A stretch of DNA of 64,000 nt from Acinetobacter beijerinckii CIP 110307 (GCF_000369005.1 NZ_KB849765.1:558001-622000), one strand, 5' to 3'; positions 46,462-56,636 are shown, counted from the first letter of the stretch. Translations and numbers: made by a program. Notes: generated from the letters alone by a model not told the origin.

Positions 46462-47019
46462 ATGAAAAGATTATTGATATGTACACCGCTTCTTGTCGCA
46501 TTGACATTGGCAGGATGCGCGACGGTTCCTTCCAAACCACGAACCTTTGATCAACTTGGGCAATTCACTGCTTATCCGTTAAATAACAAAACCTACCGTA
46601 TTGGTTTCCAAGCTGATAATAATTTAAGTTATGGTACGGCTGAAGAGATTACTTTATTAAAAGCAGCACAAACCACAATCAAAAATGGCTTTCGCTATTT
46701 CACCGTGGTGGATGACCCAAGCAATGCAAGGCATAAAACCCAGCGACAAGCCGTGATTTATCCAACTCCATCATATTATCCTTATGGCTACTATCGTCGT
46801 CATCCCGCCTTTTGGCCCGATCCATTCTATGATATGCCACAAGTGGTCAATATTGATCCAATCCAAGTGTCGTATACTATCGAGTGTTTTCAGACTCAAC
46901 AGCAATCACCCGATGCCTTTGATGCACAGCTAATTTTGCAATCGTTAGGGCAAAAGTACGGTTTGAGTCCCACAGGAGAAGTGTTGCAGCCCCCTGCACC
47001 ACCTCAAAATAAGAAATGA
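46462..47019 (+). CDS. lipoprotein, CC0125/CC1285-like
   Basis: 185 residues. MKRLLICTPLLVALTLAGC is a lipoprotein signal with LAGC (Cys19). TYRIGFQADNNLSYGTAEEI, LLKAAQTTIKNGFRYFTVVD and a Tyr/Pro-rich stretch (YPTPSYYPYGYYRRHPAF) match the CC0125/CC1285 lipoprotein group. Probably anchored in the outer membrane; function unknown. The DUF445 gene follows after 19 bases. Confidence 0.75.
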   Translation: MKRLLICTPLLVALTLAGCATVPSKPRTFDQLGQFTAYPLNNKTYRIGFQADNNLSYGTAEEITLLKAAQTTIKNGFRYFTVVDDPSNARHKTQRQAVIYPTPSYYPYGYYRRHPAFWPDPFYDMPQVVNIDPIQVSYTIECFQTQQQSPDAFDAQLILQSLGQKYGLSPTGEVLQPPAPPQNKK

Positions 47020-47038
47020 TATTTATAAGGATGACTAA

Positions 47039-48346
47039 ATGAGTTCAGTCGAAGAAATTCACGTTCCGAGTCTACAAAGAAGTAAATACTTCGCCACAAT
47101 GGCACTGATTATTGCCGTGGTGACATGGATTTGCTTAATGGTCGCGGCACACTTTCTCCCTGAATATAAATGGCTCATCCATATTTTTATGCTTGCTGCT
47201 GAAGCAGGTGTGGTGGGTGGCTTGGCTGACTGGTATGCGGTTACCGTGTTATTCCGTAATCCATTTGGAAAAATGCCACTGCCTAAACTATTGCGTGATC
47301 ACACTGAAATCATTCCACGAAATAAAGCGCGTATCGCTGAATCCATGGGTCGCTTTGTACAGGAAAACTTTTTATCACCTCAAATTGTTGAACGTAGCTT
47401 AAAAAATGCTGATATTAGTTTGGCTGTCGGTGAATGGTTAGCAAATCCTAAGAACAATAAACAAGTGGTACAGATGATTCAGCACACTGTGCCGAAAATC
47501 TTTGAATTTGTCAGCCAAGATCAAATTGCTCACTTTGTACAAAACAATAGTGTGCAATGGGTCAGAAGCACTAAAGTCAATAAACTTGCCAGCGAAATGC
47601 TACGTGCTGTATTAGAAAATGATTTCCATCAAGATGTATTGCAACGTGGACTTGATCTCGCACATGAATGGATGGTGTCTCATCCAGAAGAAGCGCGTGA
47701 TCTATCTCGTAAATTATTTCAAGAACTGGGGGTTTGGAAACTCGCAAAAGGTGCAAGCTGGATTGGCATTGATGTACAGCAAAGAACCATTGACTCACTG
47801 ATTGAAAAAGTTGAATCAATGTTGGCTAATCCTGAGCATCCTTGGCGTCAAGATATTGAAGCAACCACGCACTCGCTCATGTTACAACTAGCAGATACGG
47901 ATAGTGATGCTAGCCAACGTTTAAACAGTGGTAAAGATGCATTATTAGATAGCCCACAAGTATTGAACTTTATCAGTGGCGCCATCGCTATTTTATGTGA
48001 CGCAATTAAAACGGATTTAATGCAACCAGACTCAGGCATTGCCACTAACTTACAAGTGGCGATTCAACAACTTGGCGAAAGTTTGATTCAAAATGAAAAA
48101 GTACGACAAGTTTTAAATGAGAAAATGGTAGGGTTGGGCACCACGTTCAGTGAACAATACAGCGACAAGATTATCCGTTATATCAGTGAGCGTATTCATG
48201 AATGGGATTCACGTGAAATGATTGCAAAAATTGAAAGCGAGGTTGGCGGTGATTTACACATGATCCGCGTCAATGGTGTAATCGTAGGTGCTTTCATTGG
48301 TTTAGCTCTCGGGATCATCCGTGCCATTGTTGAAAATGTTTTGTAA
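47039..48346 (+). CDS. DUF445 family membrane protein
   Basis: 435 residues. Two membrane segments near the N-terminus (MALIIAVVTWICLMVAA; HIFMLAAEAGVVGGLADWYA) and one at the C-terminus (GVIVGAFIGLALGIIRAIVE) enclose a long helical region. GGLADWYAVTVLFRNPFG and IPRNKARIAESMGRFVQENF are DUF445 signatures. Role unknown; probably an inner-membrane protein with a large soluble domain. Confidence 0.9.
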   Translation: MSSVEEIHVPSLQRSKYFATMALIIAVVTWICLMVAAHFLPEYKWLIHIFMLAAEAGVVGGLADWYAVTVLFRNPFGKMPLPKLLRDHTEIIPRNKARIAESMGRFVQENFLSPQIVERSLKNADISLAVGEWLANPKNNKQVVQMIQHTVPKIFEFVSQDQIAHFVQNNSVQWVRSTKVNKLASEMLRAVLENDFHQDVLQRGLDLAHEWMVSHPEEARDLSRKLFQELGVWKLAKGASWIGIDVQQRTIDSLIEKVESMLANPEHPWRQDIEATTHSLMLQLADTDSDASQRLNSGKDALLDSPQVLNFISGAIAILCDAIKTDLMQPDSGIATNLQVAIQQLGESLIQNEKVRQVLNEKMVGLGTTFSEQYSDKIIRYISERIHEWDSREMIAKIESEVGGDLHMIRVNGVIVGAFIGLALGIIRAIVENVL

Positions 48347-48382
48347 AGAATAAATAACTATGAGAAAGTTTATTTCTCATAG

Positions 48383-48832
48383 TTATGCAGATTGCGTAAG
48401 TTGCTGCTTACTTTGCTGATAATATCGAACCAGTGCGTCAGTATCCTGCTTTAAAAATGCAGTGAGATAGCTTTTCACCTGTACCAGTGAAAGTTGCTTA
48501 AATTGAACTGTCTCTTTTATCTGAAGCGTAATTAAGCCAAATATTTGTTTTTTAGGTACAACTATTGGAATATCTGTCTTTACAATAAAGCTAAGCTCCT
48601 GAGATGACTTATACGTATTCAATACGATTTCTATGGTCTGCCTCGTCTTCTCATCTGTAATGGTAAACGTCGGATTTGCACCATCGAGCTGCAACCAACG
48701 GCTTAATTGCTGCTTCCAGTCCATTCTGTCAAATTTGGTTAATATCCCAATGGTATTCAATGTCCCGAACTGCTCCACATCATTGAGATCAATATGATGT
48801 GGATAGCGTATTTTTAAATCGAAACTGTCCAT
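48383..48832 (-). CDS. hypothetical protein
   Basis: 149 residues, no signal or membrane segment. It begins MDSFDLKIRYPHHIDLNDVE and alternates beta-like and polar segments, ending in a Gln-rich helix (RYYQQSKQQLTQSA). I do not recognise a family. The frame has normal codon usage for the window and is convergent with DUF445. Confidence 0.65.
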   Translation of the reverse strand: MDSFDLKIRYPHHIDLNDVEQFGTLNTIGILTKFDRMDWKQQLSRWLQLDGANPTFTITDEKTRQTIEIVLNTYKSSQELSFIVKTDIPIVVPKKQIFGLITLQIKETVQFKQLSLVQVKSYLTAFLKQDTDALVRYYQQSKQQLTQSA

Positions 48833-49149
48833 ACTCTAGGCCCCATTTCACTATAATTGATATTTAATTGAATCCCTCGATGTAAATTATAGTACTTAAA
48901 TCGCTCAACATAAACGCTTTATCATCATGAAAAACAACAAATTTTTTAGACATTTTTAAATAAAAACCGACCAATTCCGTCACTATTGTTTTTATTCAGA
49001 CTCTCTTACTCTATTTTCCTGACCTAAGACACATTATTTAGTCAATTAACGGCAAGGTTCAATATTTACTTTCACAGAGGCACCTTGGTAAGAACTCAGC
49101 TTTCGCTATACAATCAATGCAAAATAGAATGTCAATCAGGTCAAAAACA
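48833..49149. other. intergenic region, no recognised feature
   Basis: About 317 bases between divergent genes. It is AT-rich and must hold both promoters. I looked for a methionine-related riboswitch ahead of the aminotransferase gene and saw no S-box or T-box-like structure. Confidence 0.5.
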
Positions 49150-50304
49150 ATGTTGCAACTTCAGTCAAAACTCCCAAGCCAAGGCGTGACTATTTTTAGC
49201 GTGATGACTGAACTCGCACAACGACTAAATGCCCTGAATCTCTCTCAAGGTTTCCCCGATTTCCCCGCACCACCTGCGCTACTCCAAGCGCTCAGTGAAG
49301 CGACGCTTTCAGGTTATAACCAATATCCTGCGGGTGATGGTGTTCTGACTTTAAGAGAGCAGTTGGCAAAACAATTCTTTGCAAGGGATCAATTACAACT
49401 CGACCCTCTCTCTGAAATCACGATTACCCCAGGCGCAACCATCGCGATTTTCTGCGCGATTCAAGCGTGTATTCATGCAGATGACGAAGTGATTATTTTT
49501 GACCCGAGCTATGACAGCTATGCCCCTGCGGTACAGTTGGCAGGTGGAAAATCAGTGCATATCCATCTAGAAGCACCAACTTTTCAGGTGAATTGGCAAA
49601 AAGTCAAAGACAGTATCAATGCTAAAACGCGCATGATCATTGTCAACACACCACATAACCCAACAGGTGCAATTTGGTTTGAACAGGACTGGAAACAACT
49701 GATTGAACTGATTCAAGATAGAAATATCGTGGTGCTCTCAGATGAGGTTTATGAGCATTTGGTTTTCGATGGAAAAAAACATCATAGCGCCCTGCAATTT
49801 CCAGAACTTCGTGAACGTAGCTTTGTCATCGGTTCTTTTGGTAAAACCTACCATGTCACCGGTTGGAAAACAGGTTATTGCGTTGCCGCGCCACAACTCA
49901 TGCGTTTGTTCCGCCAAATTTACCAGTTTGCCAATTTCTGTGGCACCACCCCTTGCCAGATTGCGCTTGCCAACTATATGCAACAACATCCCGAGCATAT
50001 TCAGGAGTTACCCGATTTTTATCAGGCAAAACGAGATTTATTCAACCAACAGATTCAAAACTCACGTTTTAAATTGATACCATCTCAAGGCACTTATTTT
50101 CAAAATCTAGATTACAGCAACATTCGTCCTGATCTCAAAGATGTAGAGATGTGTCAGTTCTTAGCCGAGCATCACAAAATTGTGGCGATTCCGATCTCAG
50201 TGTTTTATCAACATGCACCATCTTCACTTCGACAAATTCGCTTTTGTTTCGCTAAAACTGATCAAACCTTACAACGTGCGAGCGAAATCCTCGTACAGTG
50301 TTGA
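49150..50304 (+). CDS. PLP-dependent aminotransferase (YbdL/MccB-like, fold type I)
   Basis: 384 residues from the ATG at 49150; the frame is open 11 codons upstream without family similarity. LNLSQGFPDFPAPPALLQAL, YNQYPAGDGVLTLREQLA, VNTPHNPTGAIW, LSDEVYEHLVFDG and SFGKTYHVTGWKTGYC (PLP lysine) identify a class I/II aminotransferase closest to methionine aminotransferase YbdL. It probably transaminates methionine or aromatic amino acids. Confidence 0.9.
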   Translation: MLQLQSKLPSQGVTIFSVMTELAQRLNALNLSQGFPDFPAPPALLQALSEATLSGYNQYPAGDGVLTLREQLAKQFFARDQLQLDPLSEITITPGATIAIFCAIQACIHADDEVIIFDPSYDSYAPAVQLAGGKSVHIHLEAPTFQVNWQKVKDSINAKTRMIIVNTPHNPTGAIWFEQDWKQLIELIQDRNIVVLSDEVYEHLVFDGKKHHSALQFPELRERSFVIGSFGKTYHVTGWKTGYCVAAPQLMRLFRQIYQFANFCGTTPCQIALANYMQQHPEHIQELPDFYQAKRDLFNQQIQNSRFKLIPSQGTYFQNLDYSNIRPDLKDVEMCQFLAEHHKIVAIPISVFYQHAPSSLRQIRFCFAKTDQTLQRASEILVQC

Positions 50305-50403
50305 TCTACAAAAATAAACTCAACAAGCCTGACTCGAACACAACGGATAATGATATGTTGAAGAAAACATAGCCGTTTCGGGATCAAGCTTGAAGGAAAT
50401 TGA

Positions 50404-51771
50404 ATGACTCCACACCAACCTTTGGTGATGCAACCGAATCTCTGGAAAACCTTTTTAGTTTTTTTAGTTCCCTTGATTGCCACTAATATTTTACAAAATC
50501 TATCAGGCACCATTAACACGATTTTTGTCGGTCAAATGATGGGGGTGGATGCAATTGCTGCGGTCTCTGTATTCTTCCCTATTTTGTTCTTTTTACTTGC
50601 TTTTGTGATCGGGATCTCCGCGGGGTCAACGGTTTTGATTGGACAAGCTTGGGGAGCACAAAATTTAGAGAAAGTTCGTAGTGTCATTGGTTCTACTATT
50701 TTTATGACCCTGATCGGTGGCAGTATTATTGCTGTACTTGGTTTAGTGTTTGCTAAACACATCCTCGAATTACTCGGCACCGATCCGAAGGTGATGCATC
50801 TATCTTTGCCTTATGTACAGTGGATGCTAGTGGGTAGCCCTTTGCTATTCGTCTATATTATTTACACCTCAATTTTACGTGGTGTCGGCGACAGCGTAAC
50901 CCCTTTAATTGCTTTGAGTTTAACCAGCTTAATTGGTTTAGCTGTCACACCCGTATTGTTAAAAGGTTATTTTGGCTTTCCTGCTTTAGGTATTGTGGCT
51001 CCTGCAATCGCCACCATTATGGGCTACGCTGCGGTACTTATCTTTCTGAGCTTATATCTGAATTATAAAAATCATCCGCTCAAAATAGATGCTCGTTTAT
51101 TAAAAAGTATTCGCCACGACCCTGTGTTAAGCAAATTGATTTTAAAACTGGGCATTCCAACTGGCATTCAAATGGTGACAACTTCGCTTGCAGGCTTAGT
51201 GATCATTGGTTTGGTCAATCAGTACGGCGCACATGCCACAGCCGCTTATGGTGCAGTCAACCAAGTGCTGAATTATATTCAATTTCCAGCACTCTCAATC
51301 TCAATTGCAGCATCTATCTTTGCCGCTCAAGCAATTGGTGCAGGCAAATCCGATTTATTAGCGAAAGTTACTCGCACGGCATTGGGAATGAATATCCTAT
51401 TTACCGGAAGCTTGATCACACTGGCTTATTTATTTTCAAAATATTTAATGGCGTTGTTTATTACAGATGACAGTGTGATTGAATTGGGGCAACAGCTTTT
51501 ATTTATTGTGTTGTGGTCGATTCTGTTTTTTGGTGCTAGTGCTATTTTTGCATCAATTATGCGTGCCAGTGGCACCGTGAATGTTCCAATGATGATTAAT
51601 ATTCTGACCATTGTCTTAATAGAGGTGCCATCTGCTTATTGGTTTAGCTCGATGTGGGGCTTAACGGGCATTTGGATTGCGTATGCCCTTTCTTTTGTTT
51701 GCTTATGTGTATTACAAGCGTCTTATTATCAATTTGTTTGGAAGAAAAGTAAGATCAAAATTCTCATCTAA
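50404..51771 (+). CDS. MATE family efflux transporter
   Basis: 455 residues, about twelve membrane segments. FLVPLIATNILQNLSGTINT and FVGQMMGVDAIAAVSVFFPI open the first half; LILKLGIPTGIQMVTTSLAG opens the second. An AAGGA ribosome site precedes the ATG. It lies 99 bases after the aminotransferase gene. Likely exports cationic drugs or metabolites; substrate not known. Confidence 0.9.
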   Translation: MTPHQPLVMQPNLWKTFLVFLVPLIATNILQNLSGTINTIFVGQMMGVDAIAAVSVFFPILFFLLAFVIGISAGSTVLIGQAWGAQNLEKVRSVIGSTIFMTLIGGSIIAVLGLVFAKHILELLGTDPKVMHLSLPYVQWMLVGSPLLFVYIIYTSILRGVGDSVTPLIALSLTSLIGLAVTPVLLKGYFGFPALGIVAPAIATIMGYAAVLIFLSLYLNYKNHPLKIDARLLKSIRHDPVLSKLILKLGIPTGIQMVTTSLAGLVIIGLVNQYGAHATAAYGAVNQVLNYIQFPALSISIAASIFAAQAIGAGKSDLLAKVTRTALGMNILFTGSLITLAYLFSKYLMALFITDDSVIELGQQLLFIVLWSILFFGASAIFASIMRASGTVNVPMMINILTIVLIEVPSAYWFSSMWGLTGIWIAYALSFVCLCVLQASYYQFVWKKSKIKILI

Positions 51772-51804
51772 ACGTTTAATGATGAGTGATGTGGTCTCAC
51801 CAAT

Positions 51805-51836
51805 AAAAAAGCCATTCTGATTAGAATGGCTTTTTT
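51805..51836. terminator. bidirectional rho-independent terminator
   Basis: AAAAAAGCCATTCT and AGAATGGCTTTTTT pair around GATT between the convergent MATE and SDR genes. Confidence 0.93.
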
Positions 51837-51847
51837 AATTTTTTGGC

Positions 51848-52675
51848 TTACATCATCTTGGTCGCAAGTGCGGCAATACGTTGATAACCCGTCGGGAATA
51901 AACGTTGGAAAGAATCCACAATACGCGCATCTGTACCAATCAACAAACGACGTTTATCTTTCAATACTGCATTTAAAATTTGACGCGCTGCTTCTTCTGG
52001 TGGTGTGCGTAAGAATTTATCAAATTGCTTGATTGATTTATTCGGATCCATACCTAAGCTTTTTAAGCTGTCATTCATTTTTGCAGCTTTGGCAATATTG
52101 GTACGAATACCACCTGGATGTACGCAAAGTGAACTTACACCACTTTTCTCGATATCAAGCTCTTGGCGTAAAGACTCAGTAAAACCACGTACTGCAAATT
52201 TAGTTGCGTTATAAGCAGATTGTGTTGGTTGCGAAGTTAAACCAAAGATACTTGAGATATTGATGATATGGCCATCTTTGGTTTGTTTGATGAACGGTAA
52301 AAACTCTTTGGTACCGTAAACTACACCCCAGAAATTAATCCCAACAATCCATTCTAAATCTTCGTAACTTGCGCCTTCCACAGTTGAGCCTAGTGCCACT
52401 CCTGCGTTATTGAAAATTAAATTCACTGAACCATGATCTTGTACAGTATCTTGTGCCCACTGTTTAACTGCTTCACGGTTTGAAACATCAAGCACCTTGG
52501 TTGTTACGGTGACTGGATATTGTTTCACTAGCTCAACAGTTTGCGCTAAGCCCTTTTCATTGATATCACTCAATGACAAATGACAGCCTTGTTTAGCCAA
52601 TAAAATTGCCAATTGTTGTCCAATCCCAGAACCTGCACCTGTGATCGCTGCGACTTTATTTTTAAAATTTTTCAT
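51848..52675 (-). CDS. short-chain dehydrogenase/reductase
   Basis: 275 residues, classical SDR. AAITGAGSGIGQQLA (cofactor loop), LIFNNAGVALGS, HIINISSIFGL (Ser) and SAYNATKFAVRGF (YxxxK) are all intact. Asp after the second strand (SLSDINEKGL) suggests NAD(H) preference. Substrate unknown. It is divergent from a TetR-family gene, with an inverted repeat between them, so it is probably the target of that regulator. Confidence 0.92.
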   Translation of the reverse strand: MKNFKNKVAAITGAGSGIGQQLAILLAKQGCHLSLSDINEKGLAQTVELVKQYPVTVTTKVLDVSNREAVKQWAQDTVQDHGSVNLIFNNAGVALGSTVEGASYEDLEWIVGINFWGVVYGTKEFLPFIKQTKDGHIINISSIFGLTSQPTQSAYNATKFAVRGFTESLRQELDIEKSGVSSLCVHPGGIRTNIAKAAKMNDSLKSLGMDPNKSIKQFDKFLRTPPEEAARQILNAVLKDKRRLLIGTDARIVDSFQRLFPTGYQRIAALATKMM

Positions 52676-52753
52676 TGCCTATCCTTTGTATTGCGAATGA
52701 GAAGCACATATTTGTCTAGATCATGTGCAGTTTAAGCTGTAACCAATATAATT

Positions 52754-52773
52754 TTGACAATACAGGTTGTCAA
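52754..52773. promoter_or_regulatory. inverted repeat, candidate TetR operator
   Basis: TTGACAA and TTGTCAA are perfectly complementary around TACAGG. It lies in the 305-base region between the SDR gene and the divergent TetR-family gene, about 80 bases from the SDR start. Its first half also resembles a -35 box. The rest of the region shows nothing else recognised. Confidence 0.45.
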
Positions 52774-52980
52774 TATAGTACACTACAGCTTTAAGACAAA
52801 TGGCAATAACAAACACATTCCTTGTCATATTAGGTCTATTTACATTCTAGGCTGAAGATGTTTAAACGATATACAGCATGTTTTGCAAAATTTAGTTATT
52901 CTAAGTCAGCAAGACCTCGTTAAAACGTAAACAAATCTTAGATATACGATTCAAAGACTTTTTTAGGGAACGGTTTTTCC

Positions 52981-53658
52981 ATGGCAAATGAAGATCTAGC
53001 GACGCGCAAGAAAAATAATACCGAAGTGAAAGAACGCCAATTCAAAGGTCTATCTTTAACCGAACGCAAAGAAGCACGCCGAGAAAAGTTAATTGAGGCG
53101 GGCATCGCAACTTATGGAACACATGGTTTTTTCTCGGTCACGGTAAAAGACGTTTGTAATGAAGCCAAACTCACTGAACGCTATTTCTATGAATCATTTA
53201 AGAAAAGTGAGGAGTTATTCCAAACCGTTTTCTTAAAAATGATTGGAAAAATGCAAACCTGTTTAACGCAAGCCGTCATCATGGCTGCGCCTGAACCTAA
53301 AAATATGGTCACTGCTGGTTTATCCGCACTGCTAACCGCAATTAAAGATGATCCACGCATGGCACGCATTATTTATATTGATGCTATGTTAGTACAAGAC
53401 TTACATAATCAAGCCACCATTCAAGAGACTTTGACTCAATTTGATCGCATTATTCAAGGTTTTGTGATGATCACCATGCCGAACGCTCCGCAAAGTGCCG
53501 AAGAAATATCATTGATGGCAACTGGTTTAAATGGTTACGTCACGCATATTATTATTCGTTGGGTATCCGAAGGCTTTAAACAGCCTTTGTCAGAGGTTTT
53601 AGCGGCTTGTTGTGCGGTATTTTTATCGTTTATAGAAACAACAACCGAAAAAAATTAA
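52981..53658 (+). CDS. TetR/AcrR family regulator
   Basis: 225 residues. After a charged 30-residue leader, RREKLIEAGIATYGTHGFFSVTVKDVC and AKLTERYFYESFKKSEELF form the TetR helix-turn-helix (about 34-85). The C-terminal ligand domain is helical with no assigned ligand. Divergent from the SDR gene, which it likely represses. Confidence 0.9.
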   Translation: MANEDLATRKKNNTEVKERQFKGLSLTERKEARREKLIEAGIATYGTHGFFSVTVKDVCNEAKLTERYFYESFKKSEELFQTVFLKMIGKMQTCLTQAVIMAAPEPKNMVTAGLSALLTAIKDDPRMARIIYIDAMLVQDLHNQATIQETLTQFDRIIQGFVMITMPNAPQSAEEISLMATGLNGYVTHIIIRWVSEGFKQPLSEVLAACCAVFLSFIETTTEKN

Positions 53659-53845
53659 ATTCATTTTACAGTTTTGTGACTAAAAGAACGGCTAAACTAC
53701 AATGATATTAACCCAATGAATTCATTTTGTTTATTGCAGAACAAGTTGTCATCATTTGGTCATTGCTCTGCCCTATAATTGTCACAATTTATTGCTAAAT
53801 TCGACTTTATTCACTCTTTTGCAATGATATTGTCATAATTAATCT

Positions 53846-53863
53846 TTGTAATAAGCCTGTCAT
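53846..53863 (+). promoter_or_regulatory. Pho box upstream of phoB
   Basis: TTGTAAT-AAGC-CTGTCAT fits the 7-4-7 Pho box layout (CTGTCAT repeats). Another TTGTCAT is at 53830-53836. It lies 45 bases upstream of the phoB GTG, indicating autoregulation by phosphorylated PhoB. Confidence 0.75.
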
Positions 53864-53907
53864 AACAACAAAACGGTTAACCGTTACATATTTAAGGGTA
53901 TTGCGCT

Positions 53908-54618
53908 GTGAAAGATGACTATATTTTAATTGTCGATGATGAATTACCGATTCGTGAAATGATCCATACCTCTCTTGATATGGCAGGCTTCCAATGTTTA
54001 CAAGCTGAGGATGCCAAACAAGCACATCAGATTATTGTTGATCAGCGTCCTGCTCTTATTTTGTTAGATTGGATGCTACCAGGTGGTATTAGTGGGGTTG
54101 ATCTGTGCCGTCGCTTAAAACGTGATGAAAACTTATCAGAAATCCCTGTGATCATGTTGACTGCTCGTGGTGAAGAAGATCATAAGGTTCAAGGTCTAGA
54201 TGCAGGCGCAGATGACTATATGACCAAACCATTCTCAACACGTGAGTTGGTATCACGCATCAAAGCAGTTTTGCGTCGCGCCAATGCACTGAGTGGTGAA
54301 AAGGTGATTGATGCCAATGGCTTAATGCTTGATCCAGTCAGTCAACGCGTCAGTTTTGGTAACAGTATTTTAGAGATGGGTCCTACAGAATATCGTTTAC
54401 TTGCATTCTTTATGACGCATCCAGAACGTGCGTATACACGTGCTCAATTGCTCGATCAAGTGTGGGGCGGTAATGTCTATATCGAAGACCGAACCATTGA
54501 CGTGCATATTCGTCGTTTACGCAAAGTTTTAGAACCTTTTGGTGTAGACCGTTTTGTACAAACGGTACGCGGTACAGGATATCGCTTCTCTACACGAGCA
54601 GATTTAGCAGCAGGTTAA
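53908..54618 (+). CDS. phoB: phosphate response regulator PhoB
   Basis: 236 residues, starting at GTG 53908. Receiver domain: [14 protein letters not shown] (acidic pocket), LLDWMLPGG with the phospho-acceptor Asp, [11 protein letters not shown] and DYMTKPF (Lys). The OmpR-type winged helix is at about 135-230 ([41 protein letters not shown]). Activates genes for phosphate acquisition when phosphorylated by PhoR. A Pho box precedes it. Confidence 0.96.
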   Translation: MKDDYILIVDDELPIREMIHTSLDMAGFQCLQAEDAKQAHQIIVDQRPALILLDWMLPGGISGVDLCRRLKRDENLSEIPVIMLTARGEEDHKVQGLDAGADDYMTKPFSTRELVSRIKAVLRRANALSGEKVIDANGLMLDPVSQRVSFGNSILEMGPTEYRLLAFFMTHPERAYTRAQLLDQVWGGNVYIEDRTIDVHIRRLRKVLEPFGVDRFVQTVRGTGYRFSTRADLAAG

Positions 54619-54627
54619 AAATCCTTT

Positions 54628-55986
54628 ATGTATGAACCTTATCCCGTCCCTGAATTGGCACGTGAACATCAACGTTTTCGTTACAGCAGTTTATGGACGT
54701 TTGCAAAACAAGATTTAAGATTGTTACTTTTTTTCTTATTAATTGCGAGCTTAATTGGATTTGGGGTTGGATACTTTTGGAGCTGTATTTTTGTTGCCTT
54801 TATCGTTTTTTTTACTCTACAGCTCCGTTCACTTTATTTAGTGAATGAATGGATTTCAAATCGTCCCTATGATGTACCGCCTAATTTAGGAGGTATTTGG
54901 GGAGCTTTGCTATTCAATGTCTACCGCGCTCAACGTCAAGAACGTATTGTACAAGCTGAAATGGTGGGCTTAATTGATCGAGCGCAGTCTTCGTTGGTCG
55001 CTTTGGCAGAAGCAGTCGTTTTAATTGACGATCAACACCAAATTGAATGGTGGAATCCAGCAGCCGAAAAATTATTAGGCATTAATCCACTAGATCGTGG
55101 TCGTAACTTATTATCGATTTTACGCCAACCGAGTTTTATTGAATATTTTAACCATAGCGATCAAGCACCTGATGGTATTCGTCTACAAGCACAAATGGAT
55201 GAAGAACGATATGTGCAAGTTAAACTCACTCGCTTTGGTGGAGAAAGCCGTCTTTTAGTCGCATATGACACCACTCGAGTACATAATCTTGAACAAATGC
55301 GTAAAGATTTTGTCGATAATATTTCACATGAACTACGGACTCCTTTAACCGTATTGAGCGGATATATCGAAACTTTTACAGATCAAGATGATATTACGCC
55401 GCGTTGGAAACGTGCTTTCACCCAAATGCAATCACAAACCAAACGTATGAATGCCTTGGTGAATGACCTATTGCTATTATCAAATTTAGAAAATAATAAA
55501 AAAGTGGCAAAAAACCAGATCATCGATATGGCGAATCTAATGAACCAGATCTTTGATGATGCCCGTGCTTATAATCTTGATTATGGTCATACGCTAAATT
55601 TAGACATTGATAGTCATTGTGATCTAATCGGCTCAGATATGGAAATTGCCAGTGCTTTTAGTAACTTAATTACCAATGCAATTAAATATACGCCACCCGG
55701 CGGTATTATTACCATTGGTTGGCATGAAGATGGTGACCATGCCTATTTCACAGTACAAGACAATGGAATTGGTATAAATCCCAAACATTTACCTCGCCTA
55801 ACAGAACGTTTCTATCGCGTAGATAGCGCTCGAAGCCGTCAAACAGGCGGTACAGGTTTAGGTTTGGCGATCGTAAAGCACGTCCTTATGCAGCATGGTG
55901 CGCATTTAGAAATTAGCTCTAAAGAAAATGAAGGTTCAACATTCACCGCTGTTTTTCCGAAAGAACGCTTATATCGTATGATTTAA
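54628..55986 (+). CDS. phoR: phosphate regulon sensor kinase PhoR
   Basis: 452 residues. Two membrane segments near 30-70, a PAS-like domain (AVVLIDDQHQIEWWNPAAEK), then HisKA with DFVDNISHELRTPLTVLSGY (phospho-His) and HATPase motifs NLITNAIKYTPPGG, DNGIGINPKHLPRLTERFYR and GGTGLGLAIVKHVL. It starts nine bases after phoB. Length and layout are those of proteobacterial PhoR. Confidence 0.96.
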   Translation: MYEPYPVPELAREHQRFRYSSLWTFAKQDLRLLLFFLLIASLIGFGVGYFWSCIFVAFIVFFTLQLRSLYLVNEWISNRPYDVPPNLGGIWGALLFNVYRAQRQERIVQAEMVGLIDRAQSSLVALAEAVVLIDDQHQIEWWNPAAEKLLGINPLDRGRNLLSILRQPSFIEYFNHSDQAPDGIRLQAQMDEERYVQVKLTRFGGESRLLVAYDTTRVHNLEQMRKDFVDNISHELRTPLTVLSGYIETFTDQDDITPRWKRAFTQMQSQTKRMNALVNDLLLLSNLENNKKVAKNQIIDMANLMNQIFDDARAYNLDYGHTLNLDIDSHCDLIGSDMEIASAFSNLITNAIKYTPPGGIITIGWHEDGDHAYFTVQDNGIGINPKHLPRLTERFYRVDSARSRQTGGTGLGLAIVKHVLMQHGAHLEISSKENEGSTFTAVFPKERLYRMI

Positions 55987-55992
55987 TCAGTA

Positions 55993-56014
55993 CAGGGAAC
56001 TGCTGAGTTCCCTG
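55993..56014 (+). terminator. stem-loop after phoR, possible terminator
   Basis: CAGGGAACT / AGTTCCCTG form a nine-base perfect stem with a GCTG loop directly after the phoR stop. There is no strong T-tract. Confidence 0.5.
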
Positions 56015-56100
56015 AATTATAATGTTATTATTCCACTATAATTATATAATAACCCTTTGTTTAAGCTCTTAATTTCTATAATTTACTTTGATCTAAATTT

Positions 56101-56568
56101 ATGATGAATCTTCAATTTCTTCGTCCTTTGATTTTACTCATCGGACTCAGTACTCCCCTTTCTGTTTTTGCAACATCGTTTGATCCACTCATTGGCACAT
56201 GGAAAGTTGTAGATGAACGTACCGGCTCTTATCTATCTGATATCGTGATTAGAAAAAATTCTAAGACAGAACAATACAGTGCTGTGATTGTAAAAATTTA
56301 TCCCAGCAGTAAAGGAACAACGCCCACACTATGTACAGCGTGCTCAGGCACTTTAAAAGATCAACCCCTTCTTGGGATGGAAGTTCTCACAAATCTGAAA
56401 ATGCTAAAACCCAATGAAGAATTAGGACAAGGTATTTGGATAAACAGCACCGATGGCAATAAATACAGCCTGACTGGTCGCCTAAGTAAAACTGGAAAAA
56501 TGTTAAATATCAGTGCAAAAAATCCAAGTAATAATACTTTCCGCAATATGACGTGGATCCGACTTTGA
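56101..56568 (+). CDS. DUF2147 family exported protein (second paralogue)
   Basis: 155 residues with a signal peptide ending SVFA. FDPLIGTWKVVDERTG, CTACSGTLKDQPLLGMEVL, GQGIWINSTDGNKYSLTGRL and NMTWIRL mirror the DUF2147 pattern of the gene at 9942-10379, including the CxxC pair. Periplasmic or outer membrane; unknown function. Confidence 0.85.
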   Translation: MMNLQFLRPLILLIGLSTPLSVFATSFDPLIGTWKVVDERTGSYLSDIVIRKNSKTEQYSAVIVKIYPSSKGTTPTLCTACSGTLKDQPLLGMEVLTNLKMLKPNEELGQGIWINSTDGNKYSLTGRLSKTGKMLNISAKNPSNNTFRNMTWIRL

Positions 56569-56636
56569 TAAAATGCTTTCAACAAGTGTATCCATTTACA
56601 CTGTTTTCAAGTAGCTGATTACTTTCAATTTGAGCA

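Noticed and set aside
49030..49149. A SAM or methionine riboswitch before the aminotransferase gene
   Set aside because: No conserved riboswitch core or terminator pair could be drawn from this AT-rich leader.
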